Of a DNA stretch of 64,000 nt, positions 8,598 to 18,460 are shown in pieces. The notes beneath the pieces were generated by a model. It was not told the origin of the DNA. It worked only from the letters and a program-made list of their open reading frames with translations, and made no database searches. Origin of the DNA: Arenibacter sp. F26102 (GTDB lineage: Bacteria > Bacteroidota > Bacteroidia > Flavobacteriales > Flavobacteriaceae); assembly GCF_023015865.1 (NCBI RefSeq), contig NZ_JALKBC010000008.1, positions 1 to 64,000 on the forward strand. Reading direction: 5' to 3'. The position numbers and the translations under genes were made by a program. Every line of letters begins with the position of its first letter. Positions within the stretch are counted from its first letter, which is position 1.

Positions 8598-9500
8598 GTG
8601 GAATCCATTATGGAAAGGCATCCGGTGGTCCAAAAAATAGAAATGGAAACACTAAGTAAAATATTGGATTTTAATCTTATCAGTATTGGCGATTATAAAA
8701 TTAAAGTGTACAGCCTCGTCATTATACTATTAATATTACTTATCACCAAGGTGATAGTGCAGTTAATAAAAAAAGCCCTGTTTCGCCGTTACAAAGGGGT
8801 ACATTTTGATACAGGAAATACCTATGCGCTCTATCAAATTATTAAATATGTGATATGGGTCATTGCCATTGGTTTTATTTTGGAATCCGTTGGCATTAAA
8901 TTGACATTATTTTTAGCTGGTTCGGCGGCACTTTTGGTTGGGGTCGGATTGGGATTACAGCAAACATTCAATGATATTATTTCTGGCATAATATTGCTTT
9001 CCGAGAAGTCGATCAAAATAAACGACATCCTTGAGATAGACGGGGATATTGTTGAAATTCAGGAAATTGGGCTACGAACCTCTAGGGGACTCAACAGGAA
9101 CGATATTTCTATAATTATCCCAAATTCGTTGATCACCACCAACAAGGTTATAAATTGGAGCCACCAGAAAAAAAAGACCCGATTCAGGGTCAACGTTGGG
9201 GTTGCCTATGGAAGTGATGTTGACCTGGTCATAAGAATATTGGAGGAAAGCGTTTTGGAGCATCCAGATTTTGAGGATAGCAAAACGATTGAGGGACGTT
9301 TCATGAATTTTGGAAACTCATCTTTGGATTTTGAAGTATTGTTTTTTAGTGAAAACGTGTTCAGAATTGAAAGAGTAAAGAGTGATATCAGAAAAATTAT
9401 TAATCGGAAATTCAATGAAAACAAGATTGTTATACCATTTCCACAAATGGACCTTCACTTTAAGTCGGGCCACACAGAAATAGTACCGAAAAATAAATAA
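8598..9500 (+). CDS. small-conductance mechanosensitive channel (MscS family)
   Basis: This encodes an inner-membrane protein of about 300 residues. Transmembrane helices lie near residues 35-55 and 80-100, and the pore helix follows as a Gly/Ala-rich stretch (LAGSAALLVGVGLGLQQTF). The MscS beta domain (SIKINDILEIDGDIVEIQEI) and a C-terminal alpha/beta vestibule domain complete the fold. It releases osmolytes during hypo-osmotic shock. The start given is a GTG; ATGs at 8610 and 8643 are alternatives. The magnesium transporter gene follows after 60 bp, so an ion-homeostasis operon of MscS, CorA and DUF4174 is likely. Confidence 0.9.
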   Translation: MESIMERHPVVQKIEMETLSKILDFNLISIGDYKIKVYSLVIILLILLITKVIVQLIKKALFRRYKGVHFDTGNTYALYQIIKYVIWVIAIGFILESVGIKLTLFLAGSAALLVGVGLGLQQTFNDIISGIILLSEKSIKINDILEIDGDIVEIQEIGLRTSRGLNRNDISIIIPNSLITTNKVINWSHQKKKTRFRVNVGVAYGSDVDLVIRILEESVLEHPDFEDSKTIEGRFMNFGNSSLDFEVLFFSENVFRIERVKSDIRKIINRKFNENKIVIPFPQMDLHFKSGHTEIVPKNK

Positions 9501-9560
9501 TTGGGGCAATTGGCAACCGCCAAACTAACAATAAATGTTGTGCGCAAAAAAACAATAAAC

Positions 9561-10625
9561 ATGGGCCGATTCTTAAAGAAATCTAAAGATGAGATTGGAG
9601 TTTCACCGGATGAACTTATATTCCGTGGAGAAAAGAAAATAAACGAAGTACAGCTTCGCATAATCGATTTTGATGCCAATAGCCTGGCCGAAGAAACCAT
9701 TAAGACGGTAAAGGAGGTCATAAAATATCAGGAAAAAGACACGGTAACCTGGTTCAATATCGATGGCCTGCACAATACGGGGGTAATTGAAGGAATTGCC
9801 AATGAATTCAACTTTGATAAACTTGTTTTGGCCGATGTAATGAATACCCAGGCGAGGCCAACGATCAAGGAATACGACAATTGCATTTATATATCCATTA
9901 AAATGTTGCAGCAACAACCCAATTCGGATATCATACAGGTAGAAAACCTAAGTTTGATCTTGACCGAATCTATCCTAATATCCTTTCAGGAAACCAAAGG
10001 CGATGTCTTTGAACCTGTTAGAGAACGAATCCGAAAACAGAAAAGAAGAATTAGAAACGGCGGTACGGATTACCTGTTATTTGCTTTGCTGGATATTGTT
10101 ATTGATAACTACATCTACATTATTGGGGTATTGGGTGAAAAAATCGAAACTCTTGAGGAAAGCCTACTCCTGGAACCTAGGCAAGAGATTATAGGGGAAA
10201 TTAATTCCTACAAACGGGAGTTGAATTTCTTGAGAAAGAATATTAAACCCGCCAAGGAAGTGATATTGAGCCTTGCCAAAATGGAATCGGATTATATTAC
10301 GGAAAGTACCGAAATGCATTTTAAGGAACTACAGGACAACATAAATCACGCTAGCGACTCTTCGGATAGCTATAGGGAAATACTGTCCGATCAATTGAAC
10401 ATTTATCACACCACTATAAGCAGCAAGCTGAACGACATCATGAAATTTCTGACCGTGTTTTCGGTGATTTTTATACCGTTGACCTTTATTGCCGGAATTT
10501 ATGGGACCAACTTTGATGTAGTCCCGGAACTTCATTATAAGTATAGCTATTTTATTATGTGGGGCGTTATCATTGTTATTGCCATTGGCATGTTGATCTA
10601 TTTTAGAAAGAAAAAATGGTTGTAA
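9561..10625 (+). CDS. corA: CorA-like divalent cation transporter with GTN instead of GMN
   Basis: This encodes a 354-residue membrane protein of the CorA Mg2+/Co2+ transporter family. It has a large N-terminal cytosolic funnel, long helices, and two C-terminal transmembrane helices. The ATG at 9561 was chosen over a TTG at 9501 because the first 20 residues of the longer form do not look like CorA. The selectivity motif between the two membrane helices normally reads YGMN; here it reads YGTN (codons GGG ACC AAC), a Met-to-Thr change at a position facing the ion. The last ten bases overlap the next gene. Transport of Mg2+ is inferred, and altered selectivity is possible. Confidence 0.9.
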   Translation: MGRFLKKSKDEIGVSPDELIFRGEKKINEVQLRIIDFDANSLAEETIKTVKEVIKYQEKDTVTWFNIDGLHNTGVIEGIANEFNFDKLVLADVMNTQARPTIKEYDNCIYISIKMLQQQPNSDIIQVENLSLILTESILISFQETKGDVFEPVRERIRKQKRRIRNGGTDYLLFALLDIVIDNYIYIIGVLGEKIETLEESLLLEPRQEIIGEINSYKRELNFLRKNIKPAKEVILSLAKMESDYITESTEMHFKELQDNINHASDSSDSYREILSDQLNIYHTTISSKLNDIMKFLTVFSVIFIPLTFIAGIYGTNFDVVPELHYKYSYFIMWGVIIVIAIGMLIYFRKKKWL

Positions 10626-11083
10626 CAACCTTAAATAACGTAAAACTTACAGGCCTCCTTCTAATAGGAGTTTTGATGATGAATTATACCTATGGACAAG
10701 ATTTAAAAAAACACCAATGGGAAAATCGAGTTGTTCTAATCGTTTCACAAAAGGAGGATTCCAAGACATATCAAGAGCAAATTACCGAATTTAATAGACT
10801 TCCCCAGGAACTCGTGGAAAGAAGAATTATAGTCTACCAGATTTTGCCAGATCGGTATAAATTAATGAATTATCAGCTTAAAGAAAAAGATATTGAGTGG
10901 ATTACTTCTCCTACTCTTTTTGATAAATTTGTAAACAATAAGGAAGACTTTAAGGTGATTTTGATCGGCTTGGACGGGGGCATAAAACTAGAAAAGACCG
11001 AGGTCCTTACAGCATCGGAACTTTTTGGAACCATCGACGCCATGCCGATGAGAAGAGCGGAAATGAAAAATAAAAACAGGTAA
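10616..11083 (+). CDS. DUF4174 domain protein
   Basis: This encodes a 155-residue exported protein of the DUF4174 family. An N-terminal signal peptide (LTGLLLIGVLMM, cleavage near TYGQ) is followed by a thioredoxin-like fold: a strand HQWENRVVLIVS, a middle helix and strand, and the strand FKVILIGLDGGIKL with a C-terminal helix. There is no CxxC motif, so a redox role is not supported. Homologues often sit beside ion transporter or stress genes. It overlaps the end of corA by 10 bp, which argues for co-translation with CorA and possibly a role in the same stress response. Confidence 0.75.
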   Translation: MVVTTLNNVKLTGLLLIGVLMMNYTYGQDLKKHQWENRVVLIVSQKEDSKTYQEQITEFNRLPQELVERRIIVYQILPDRYKLMNYQLKEKDIEWITSPTLFDKFVNNKEDFKVILIGLDGGIKLEKTEVLTASELFGTIDAMPMRRAEMKNKNR

Positions 11084-11190
11084 ATAAAATATTAATCGGA
11101 CTATTATTGGGATGGTAAAACCTTATATTTTATTAAAAAAAGGGATATAAACCATAGAAATTCAACGGATGATATAAATAAATCCACACC

Positions 11191-12696
11191 ATGGGAATAA
11201 ATAAAACTTCCAAATACTACCTTCTGCTTCTTTTTGTAATAATGCTCGGTAGTTGTAAAGAAGAATCAAAAAAAAAACCAACCCTTACAAATAATGGAGA
11301 GTTAATATTTAATTCATCCAATAAGGAATTGGACAAGGCATTCAGCTGGGCCAAGAACAAAGCCCTGTCCTACGCCCATGACAACGATGACCCGGTTGGG
11401 TACTGGTATGAGGCTGCACTACCCGATCGCGAAGCATTTTGCATGAGGGATGTTTCCCATCAAGCGATAGGTGCAGAAATATTGGGATTGGGTAAACACA
11501 ATTTTAATATGTTCCTGAAATTCGCCCAAAACATTAGTGAGGAAAAGGATTTTTGTAGCTATTGGGAAATTAATAGATATAATGAACCTGCTCCGGTAGA
11601 CTACGAAAATGACAAGGATTTCTGGTATAACCTGCCTGCCAATTTTGATCTAACCTATAACGCCTACCGACTTTATAAATGGACAGGAAACAAGGAGTAC
11701 CTTAATAATCCTGATCTCATTAATTTTTATGAACTGAGTCTTAACGAATACGTAGACCATTGGGAATTGGGTTCGGACAAAATCCTAGACCGAAGTCGCT
11801 CCCTACATGTACCGGAGAATCCTGAAAAAAGCAGGTTTGGAAACAAACGGGGCATTCCTACATACAACGAAGGTGGCCGGGGAGAAACTTTGCTTGGTAT
11901 AGATATGTCCGCCTCAATAGTTGCCGCATATAAGTCCTACTCGGAGATGTTAAAGCTTAGGAATGATTTACCCCAGTCCGAAAAATACGTCGAAAAGGCC
12001 CATCAAGAGCAGGAATTTCTTGAGCAGTTTTGGTGGGATACCGAAAGGCAAGAATACCGTTCCATTCTTTATGAGGACGGTAACTTCGATTATTTTATGG
12101 TCGGGGAAGATCAGGCTTTTCTTCATTATCTATTTTATTTTGATGCCGTCCATGACGATTCCAAAATATTGAATTTGGTAGAGAAATACGAGACCAATTT
12201 CGGTAAATTAATTGTTGAACTAAAGTCTTATCTGCCCATCATATTCTATGAAAACAACAAATCTGCGCTGGCCAACAAGATGATCATTAATTTGTGTAGT
12301 CCCCTAAATCCTAGAAGGGCCTATCCAGAGAATTCCTTTACCGTAATTGAGCATATAACCAGAGGTTTAATGGGCATTGACACCAATGCTGCCACCAATG
12401 GATTTATGAGCCTCTCCCGACTCGATAAGAAAAATGATTGGGCAGAAATTATGAACGTTCCCCTACTCTCCAATAAAATTAGTGTAAAACATTATGGAAA
12501 AACCAAAACAACGGCCCATAATGTTAATGGCGGTACCATAAAATGGATTGCCAAAATACCGGGTGTCCATGAATTTTTATTTGTAAACGGGGAAAAAACA
12601 AACTGTACCATAGAGAAAAATATACCACAGCCATATTCTTATCTTACCATAGAACTCAAAAAAAACGAAACGGCCACGGTATCCGCAACGCCATAA
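11191..12696 (+). CDS. six-hairpin glycosidase-like lipoprotein
   Basis: This encodes a 501-residue lipoprotein (lipobox LGSC). The body is rich in paired helices and carries acidic/aromatic motifs such as WYEAALPDREAFCMRD, YNEGGRGETLLG and WWDTERQEYRS. These are typical of (alpha/alpha)6-barrel glycoside hydrolases in the rhamnosidase or GH63/GH37-like clans. A C-terminal beta domain (residues ~425-501) would pack against the barrel. Acidic residues in DREAFCMRD and GEDQAF are candidate catalytic acids, but I cannot assign a family number or substrate. It stands alone, and nearby glycan genes suggest a role at the cell surface. Confidence 0.65.
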   Translation: MGINKTSKYYLLLLFVIMLGSCKEESKKKPTLTNNGELIFNSSNKELDKAFSWAKNKALSYAHDNDDPVGYWYEAALPDREAFCMRDVSHQAIGAEILGLGKHNFNMFLKFAQNISEEKDFCSYWEINRYNEPAPVDYENDKDFWYNLPANFDLTYNAYRLYKWTGNKEYLNNPDLINFYELSLNEYVDHWELGSDKILDRSRSLHVPENPEKSRFGNKRGIPTYNEGGRGETLLGIDMSASIVAAYKSYSEMLKLRNDLPQSEKYVEKAHQEQEFLEQFWWDTERQEYRSILYEDGNFDYFMVGEDQAFLHYLFYFDAVHDDSKILNLVEKYETNFGKLIVELKSYLPIIFYENNKSALANKMIINLCSPLNPRRAYPENSFTVIEHITRGLMGIDTNAATNGFMSLSRLDKKNDWAEIMNVPLLSNKISVKHYGKTKTTAHNVNGGTIKWIAKIPGVHEFLFVNGEKTNCTIEKNIPQPYSYLTIELKKNETATVSATP

Positions 12697-12876
12697 TCCT
12701 ATTAGAAAAAAGAACTGCTTAATATGGGTAATTAGATGTTAGCATAATATAAAATGACCATTGTCATATTTCAAAAGAAAAAATCACCTTACGTTTATTC
12801 CCGCTTATTACTATCATAAAATGTAATATACCTTGAGAACCTCACTGAATACCCTTGACTACCATTTGATTCTACT

Positions 12877-14526
12877 ATGAACAAAGAATTTATTCCTAAG
12901 TTGTTCTCTCTTTTAAAAGAGGGAATTTCCAAGGAAATCATTACAAAAGATGTACTTTCTGGACTTATTGTGGGCATAGTTGCACTGCCGTTGGCCATTG
13001 CCTTTGCCATAGCCTCCGGAGTATCGCCGGAAAAAGGAATCGTTACGGCTATTATTGCCGGGATTATCATTTCTGCATTTGGGGGCAGTAGGGTCCAAAT
13101 TGGAGGCCCCACGGGAGCTTTTATCGTGATCGTCTACGGAATTGTTCAGGATTTTGGGGTTAATGGGCTTACAATAGCCACTTTTATGGCCGGATTTATC
13201 ATCATTGGCCTAGGACTGGCCCGCTTGGGAAACTTATTGAAATTTATTCCCTATTCCCTGATCGTAGGGTTTACCAGCGGCATAGCCCTGATTATTTTTT
13301 CCTCCCAGATTAATGATTTCTTAGGACTTCAAATAGCCAAAGTACCGGCCGACTTCATGGATAAATGGGTGGTTTATTTTGAAAATATCGACAAGATCAA
13401 CGGGTATGCCATTGTTATTGCCTTTGCGACGGTAATTGTTACTTTATATTTTCAAAAGTTAATAAAAAAGATTCCAGGATCCATAGTGGCCATCCTATTG
13501 TCCACTGTTGTGGTCCAAATTTTCGGGATTCCTGTGGATACCATTGAAAGCAACTTTGGGGAAATCCCAAATCAACTAAGCATGCCTTCCATCCCAGAAG
13601 TAGATTATGCAACCGTGAAATCTTTGATACAACCCGCTTTTGCCATTGCCTTATTGGGCGGTATAGAATCCTTGCTTTCTGCGGTGGTTTCCGATTCCAT
13701 GATCGGAGGAAAACATCGTTCCAATATGGAATTAATAGCACAGGGAACGGCCAATATATTTTCGGCCCTATTTGGGGGAATCCCGGCCACTGGAGCTATT
13801 GCAAGAACGGCTACCAATGTAAAAAATGGTGGGAGAACTCCAATTGCGGGTATAGTACACGCCTTGGTCCTACTATCCATAATGCTTTTATTTGCTCCTT
13901 ATGCCAAGCTGATTCCCCTTTCCTGTTTGGCTGGAATATTAATGGTGGTAGCCTATCATATGAGCGAATGGCGACAATTCAGATCCATTTTAAAGGGAAA
14001 TAGAATGGATATCATTATTCTTTTGAGCACCTTCTTCCTAACGGTCATTTTTGATCTAGTGATAGCTATTGAAATTGGGATAGTGCTCTCCAGTTTTATG
14101 TTTATGAAAAGGATGAGCGAAGCCGTCTTAGTCGAAAAAATCACTGCCGATCATATTAACGGCGAACATTTGTTCGACGATGAATTGTTGGAGCTACCCA
14201 AAAACGTACTGTTATATGAAATTAACGGACCTTTATTTTTTGGTGCGGCCCGGCAATTTCAGGAAACCATATCCAATACTCACTTACAACCAAAGGTGAT
14301 TATTATTAGAATGCGTTATGTTCCCTTGATCGATGCTACCGGATACCAAAGTTTAAAAGAGATCATAAAATCCTATAAGTCAAAAGGAATAAAAGTGATC
14401 CTCTCTGGAATTAACGAAGAAACCAAAAAGGATTTTGAGAAGAATGAAATGTTCTCGGTACTGAATGAAGAATATATTGTAAAGCATATTAATGAGGCGT
14501 TGGATAAGGCCAAATCCTTTAATTAA
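12877..14526 (+). CDS. SulP family anion transporter with STAS domain
   Basis: This encodes a 549-residue inner-membrane protein of the SLC26/SulP family. It has about 10-14 transmembrane segments from residue ~25 to ~410, with the family signature near GIVALPLAIAFAIASGV and a later GGIPATGAIARTATN element. A cytosolic STAS domain occupies residues ~430-549 (MRYVPLIDATGYQSL). Substrates in the family include sulfate, bicarbonate, chloride and C4-dicarboxylates; sequence alone does not decide. No carbonic anhydrase is adjacent. The gene is monocistronic, with 180 bp upstream free of genes. Confidence 0.92.
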   Translation: MNKEFIPKLFSLLKEGISKEIITKDVLSGLIVGIVALPLAIAFAIASGVSPEKGIVTAIIAGIIISAFGGSRVQIGGPTGAFIVIVYGIVQDFGVNGLTIATFMAGFIIIGLGLARLGNLLKFIPYSLIVGFTSGIALIIFSSQINDFLGLQIAKVPADFMDKWVVYFENIDKINGYAIVIAFATVIVTLYFQKLIKKIPGSIVAILLSTVVVQIFGIPVDTIESNFGEIPNQLSMPSIPEVDYATVKSLIQPAFAIALLGGIESLLSAVVSDSMIGGKHRSNMELIAQGTANIFSALFGGIPATGAIARTATNVKNGGRTPIAGIVHALVLLSIMLLFAPYAKLIPLSCLAGILMVVAYHMSEWRQFRSILKGNRMDIIILLSTFFLTVIFDLVIAIEIGIVLSSFMFMKRMSEAVLVEKITADHINGEHLFDDELLELPKNVLLYEINGPLFFGAARQFQETISNTHLQPKVIIIRMRYVPLIDATGYQSLKEIIKSYKSKGIKVILSGINEETKKDFEKNEMFSVLNEEYIVKHINEALDKAKSFN

Positions 14527-15039
14527 TCTACCTCAAACATCTTAGGATCAAGGATAGTGTAATTGCTATTAATTATTCAAAATTCCGTATAAGATTGAGC
14601 AGCGCTTTAGTGGCTCCACGTAGAGCCCAATACAATAAAACCCTTTTTTGTTTCCTAGGGGACAGCTTCACTAGGCCCATTCGCAAGAAACAGGAATTCA
14701 GATATAAAAATATATCTACAACTATCTGATTAAAAGTAGATTGTTAAAAAATTCAATATCGTTTAATCGAAAAATTTACTAATTTTAGTACAGACCACAG
14801 AATATTATGATTATTACAACCAACAACTAAGCCTACCAAATAACCATAGACCAACCAATGAAAAAATTCCTTCGTAAAATTAATCCCCAACATTTTAGAA
14901 TTAAATACTGAACAGGCACTATGCAGTATTCAACATTATACCGCCGTAAATAATAATGGCATCCGATTATAATTAGAGATTAAAAAAATAAAACGTTCCC
15001 ACATATTGAGTACAATTTGTTTGATTAAAAATAATTAAA
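14527..15039. other. gene-poor intergenic region
   Basis: No supported gene lies in these 513 bases. Two very short open frames were noted. One is on the plus strand at 14858-14911 (17 codons, starting MKKFLRKINP); the other is on the minus strand at 14573-14680 (35 codons, basic, starting MGLVKLSPRK). The first could be the stub of a decayed gene. The AT-rich part just before 15040 should hold the cytochrome promoter, but no clear TAnnTTTG box is seen there. Confidence 0.4.
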
Positions 15040-15996
15040 ATGAAAAAAGTATTTAAAATTGTTGGTGTCGGATTAGGAGTTATTGTTCTATTAATTGCCA
15101 TTGCCTTGATCTTTATTAGTGCCAGCGATATTCCTTCCTATGAAGTTGAAAAAGTTGATTTCAAGGTAACTAGTAGTCCTGAAGCAATAGCCAGGGGCGA
15201 AAAATTTACCGTTATGTTATGTGCCAGTTGCCATTTAAACCATCAAACCAATAAACTTACCGGACAAAAGATGATGGATGCCCCGCCGGAATTTGGAGAA
15301 ATTTATTCACAGAACATAACCCAGGACAAAACCTATGGTATTGGGGATTGGACTGATGGGGAATTGGTATATCTCCTAAGAACGGGAATTAAAAGGGACG
15401 GCCAATACAGTCCTCCCTATATGGCTAAATTGCCGCATATGGCAGATGAAGATATTAATGCCATTATCTCGTTTTTAAAATCGGACCACCCTTTGGTCAA
15501 TGCTGATCCCACACCGGATATCCCGCCCAAACCTTCTTTATTGACCAAACTCTTATGTAGGGTTGCATTTAAGCCCTTACCAATGCCCACAGAGGCAATT
15601 CCGGTACCTAATGGGGACGACACTGTGGAATTGGGCAAGTATCTGGCACATAATTTGGATTGTTTTGCCTGCCACTCGGCCGACTTTAAAACCAACGATC
15701 TATTAAATCCGGATTTGAGTGAAGGGTACTTTGGAGGTGGTAATAAACCCTTGGATCTGCAGGGAAGGGTAATGCTTACATCCAACCTAACGCCGGACAA
15801 GGAAACTGGAATTGGCAACTGGACCAAGGAAGAATTTATCAATGCACTTAAGTATGGACAGAAAAAGGGTGAAAAGGCCCTAACCTACCCCATGCTACCC
15901 TACCCTCAACTTACCGATGCCGAAGCCGGGGCCATTTTTGAATACCTACAGACCATACCTCCTATAAAGAAAAAAGTGGAGCGGTCCATTTACTAA
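15040..15996 (+). CDS. membrane-anchored di-heme cytochrome c
   Basis: This encodes a 318-residue protein with an N-terminal hydrophobic anchor (residues 7-27) and two cytochrome c domains. Heme-binding motifs are Cys61-x-x-Cys64-His65 (CASCH) and Cys208-x-x-Cys211-His212 (CFACH). Met residues downstream in each domain (for example in the PPYMAKLPHM and YPMLPYPQ segments) are plausible sixth ligands. It should face the periplasm and transfer electrons to or from a dehydrogenase or oxidase. It resembles the cytochromes found beside PQQ- or GMC-type dehydrogenases, but no such partner is adjacent. It is monocistronic. Confidence 0.9.
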   Translation: MKKVFKIVGVGLGVIVLLIAIALIFISASDIPSYEVEKVDFKVTSSPEAIARGEKFTVMLCASCHLNHQTNKLTGQKMMDAPPEFGEIYSQNITQDKTYGIGDWTDGELVYLLRTGIKRDGQYSPPYMAKLPHMADEDINAIISFLKSDHPLVNADPTPDIPPKPSLLTKLLCRVAFKPLPMPTEAIPVPNGDDTVELGKYLAHNLDCFACHSADFKTNDLLNPDLSEGYFGGGNKPLDLQGRVMLTSNLTPDKETGIGNWTKEEFINALKYGQKKGEKALTYPMLPYPQLTDAEAGAIFEYLQTIPPIKKKVERSIY

Positions 15997-16199
15997 AATG
16001 TAAAACCTTATCCTAAACATGCGCATATCTGTCCATTAGGTAACCTGTAAACTAAACTTGGGCGTTATGTTGCAATTTAAAGGAATTGGTACCGGCTTGG
16101 GAAATGATGCCATCCAACCCGTATTAATATTATTCCTAAATCCCCTAATTAAACATGTCCTTTAGCATAAGTTGTCGTAAATTAACCTAAAGGTGAATT

Positions 16200-16736
16200 A
16201 TGAAGTATCTTTTGGCCACTTTAGTTTTTATGACACTTATGACCTCTAAAATAATTTTCGATTTCAACAAAGATTCCAACATCAAGGAATGGAGAATTGT
16301 GAATGATGGGGTCATGGGCGGCTTGTCCGTAGGAAGCTTTACTTTGAGCCCTGACGGACATGGATTATTTGCTGGCAAAATCTCTTTGGAAAACAATGGT
16401 GGATTCTCTTCCGTCCGGTACCGATTTGATAGGCTCCAAGTAACTACTGATAGTTATATTAGCATTCAGCTCAAAGGCGACGGTAAGAAATATCAATTTA
16501 GGGTAAAGGACGATTCCGGCAATTATTATTCCTATATCACTACCTTCCCAACTTCAGGTGAATGGGAAGAAATCAAAATTTCCCTCAGGGATATGTACCC
16601 TTCTTTTCGCGGTAGAAAATTGAACCAACCCAATTTTTCAACAGATCACATTGAGGAAATTGTTTTCCTGATCGGAAACAAAAGACCTGAAAACTTTAAA
16701 TTGTTGATCGATAAAATAGTATTGGATCAACCATAG
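16200..16736 (+). CDS. CIA30 family protein
   Basis: This encodes a 178-residue protein with a CIA30 (complex I intermediate-associated protein 30) domain, a beta-sandwich related to carbohydrate-binding modules. The characteristic opening is visible as WRIVNDGVMGGLSVG, followed by FAGKISLENNGGFSSVR, and the later IEEIVFLIGNK completes the sandwich. The hydrophobic start may be a weak export signal. In eukaryotes CIA30 helps assemble complex I. Bacterial members are of unknown function and often occur with flavin or redox genes. It follows the cytochrome c gene by 200 bp. Confidence 0.85.
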   Translation: MKYLLATLVFMTLMTSKIIFDFNKDSNIKEWRIVNDGVMGGLSVGSFTLSPDGHGLFAGKISLENNGGFSSVRYRFDRLQVTTDSYISIQLKGDGKKYQFRVKDDSGNYYSYITTFPTSGEWEEIKISLRDMYPSFRGRKLNQPNFSTDHIEEIVFLIGNKRPENFKLLIDKIVLDQP

Positions 16737-16954
16737 CCCTATTCTAGGAAATGAAAAAATATCAAAAGACTTTTTAATTCAATTATAATTAGACTTCACT
16801 CATAACACTGCGAAGGGTTTATAAAGTTTCGACCTTACTCGAAACCATATTTATTTGTTACATTTATCGGTGTACTATCTCCTTAATCAAATTCCCTGCG
16901 TATTTTTTTGAGGAACATTTTAATAATAACCTAATAAACTTTTTTTTAACAATT

Positions 16955-18358
16955 ATGAAAGTATTGAAAACCTTATTATTGGCATTGCTCTTAAATACTG
17001 CCGCAGTCTCCTACGCTCAAATTGGATTACCAGCTTTTTTTAGCGATCATATGGTATTACAGCAAAAAGACAATGTTTCCATTTGGGGAACCGATAAACC
17101 TGGAAGCAAAATTATAATAAAAGGAAGTTGGGGACAGGAATCTACGGCTACAGCCAGTGGTGAGGGACAGTGGAAGCTGAAGATAAATACACCATCCTAT
17201 GGTGGCCCCTACAATCTTGCCATAAAGGGCAGCAATGAAGTTACCCTCAATAATGTTATGATCGGGGAAGTTTGGCTTTGTTCCGGTCAGTCCAACATGG
17301 AAATGCCCGTAAAAGGATTTAACAACCAACCGATCGATGGTAGTGGCGAGGCTATTTTAAACTCCAAAAACAATCAGATACGTTTATTTACAGTAAAAAA
17401 AGCATCAAGCCTAGAACCTTTGGATAAAGTAGAAGGCTTATGGGCAGAGGCCAGTCCGGCAACAGTGAGAGACTTTAGTGCCACTGCTTACTTTTTCGGA
17501 AAAAAATTGAATACCCTATTAAACGTTCCCATAGGTTTAATCCATACCTCCTGGGGCGGGTCCAGTGTGGAAACCTGGATGGACAAAGAAACTCTTTCCG
17601 AATTTAGTACCATTGAGCTTCCAAGTAAACTTCCGGAGGGAGCACCACAACGCACCCCTACCCTATTGTTTAATGCCATGATCAACCCATTGGTGGGTTA
17701 CAATATAAAGGGAGCCATATGGTACCAAGGAGAATCCAACAGAGGCAGGGCCGAGGAATACAGTCGACTGTTCCCCACTATGATCAAAACGTGGAGAAAG
17801 AAATGGCAGCAGGGCGAGTTTCCATTTTACTTCGTACAAATTGCCCCTTATGGTTATGATGGCGGTAATTCCGGCTATGTTAGGGAGTCACAATTGCATA
17901 CTATGAAAACGGTTGAGAATTCAGGTATGGCGGTTACCATGGACATCGGGGATTGTGATTACATTCACCCTAGGGAGAAAAAATTGGTAGGCGATAGATT
18001 GGCCTTGTGGGCGCTTGCCAAGGATTACGGCATGGAGGGATTTGCCTATAGTGGTCCTGTGTACAAAGGAATAGAAGAAATTAAAGAGGCCAAGGTAAAA
18101 TTGTCCTTTGATTATATTGAGAACGGACTCTCCAGTTATGGCCAGCCATTATCGGGCTTTGAAGTGGCCGGTGCGGACAAGGTCTTTCATCCTGCCGAAG
18201 CCCAAATTAACCGAGACAAGACCCTTACCGTTTGGGCCGAAGGGGTAACAAATCCCGTTGCCGTTAGGTATGCCTTTAACAATTGCGAGGAAGGCAGCTT
18301 GTTCAATACAGATGGCTTACCGGCCTCCTCGTTTAGGACAGATACTTGGGAGGAATAG
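16955..18358 (+). CDS. sialate O-acetylesterase-like SGNH esterase
   Basis: This encodes a 467-residue exported esterase. A signal peptide covers residues 1-21. An N-terminal beta domain (about 25-105) precedes an SGNH hydrolase domain whose nucleophile is Ser113 in CSGQSNMEM. Further blocks are AIWYQGESN and DIGDCDYIHPREK, the latter with the catalytic Asp-x-x-His. It removes acetyl groups from sialic acids or, in many Bacteroidota, from plant and algal polysaccharides such as xylan or pectin. Length is normal for the short form. It is monocistronic, with a hairpin downstream at 18375-18423. Confidence 0.9.
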   Translation: MKVLKTLLLALLLNTAAVSYAQIGLPAFFSDHMVLQQKDNVSIWGTDKPGSKIIIKGSWGQESTATASGEGQWKLKINTPSYGGPYNLAIKGSNEVTLNNVMIGEVWLCSGQSNMEMPVKGFNNQPIDGSGEAILNSKNNQIRLFTVKKASSLEPLDKVEGLWAEASPATVRDFSATAYFFGKKLNTLLNVPIGLIHTSWGGSSVETWMDKETLSEFSTIELPSKLPEGAPQRTPTLLFNAMINPLVGYNIKGAIWYQGESNRGRAEEYSRLFPTMIKTWRKKWQQGEFPFYFVQIAPYGYDGGNSGYVRESQLHTMKTVENSGMAVTMDIGDCDYIHPREKKLVGDRLALWALAKDYGMEGFAYSGPVYKGIEEIKEAKVKLSFDYIENGLSSYGQPLSGFEVAGADKVFHPAEAQINRDKTLTVWAEGVTNPVAVRYAFNNCEEGSLFNTDGLPASSFRTDTWEE

Positions 18359-18374
18359 AATTCTGAAGAAAATT

Positions 18375-18423
18375 ATCGGGCGGAGAAAAATAATATGTTT
18401 TCCTGCGCCCGATATCCTTTAGG
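18375..18423. terminator. hairpin between convergent genes
   Basis: ATCGGGCG (18375-18382) pairs with CGCCCGAT (18416-18423), and an inner GAAAA/TTTTC pairing extends the stem. It lies between the convergent esterase and SRPBCC genes and could end transcription in both directions. Confidence 0.6.
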
Positions 18424-18460
18424 AATACTATGAAATATAACAGGTGCTTTTCAATCCACT

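Noticed and set aside
15040-18358. Possible electron-transfer operon of the cytochrome c, CIA30 and esterase genes
   Set aside because: Gaps of about 200 bp and the unrelated esterase make separate transcription more likely.
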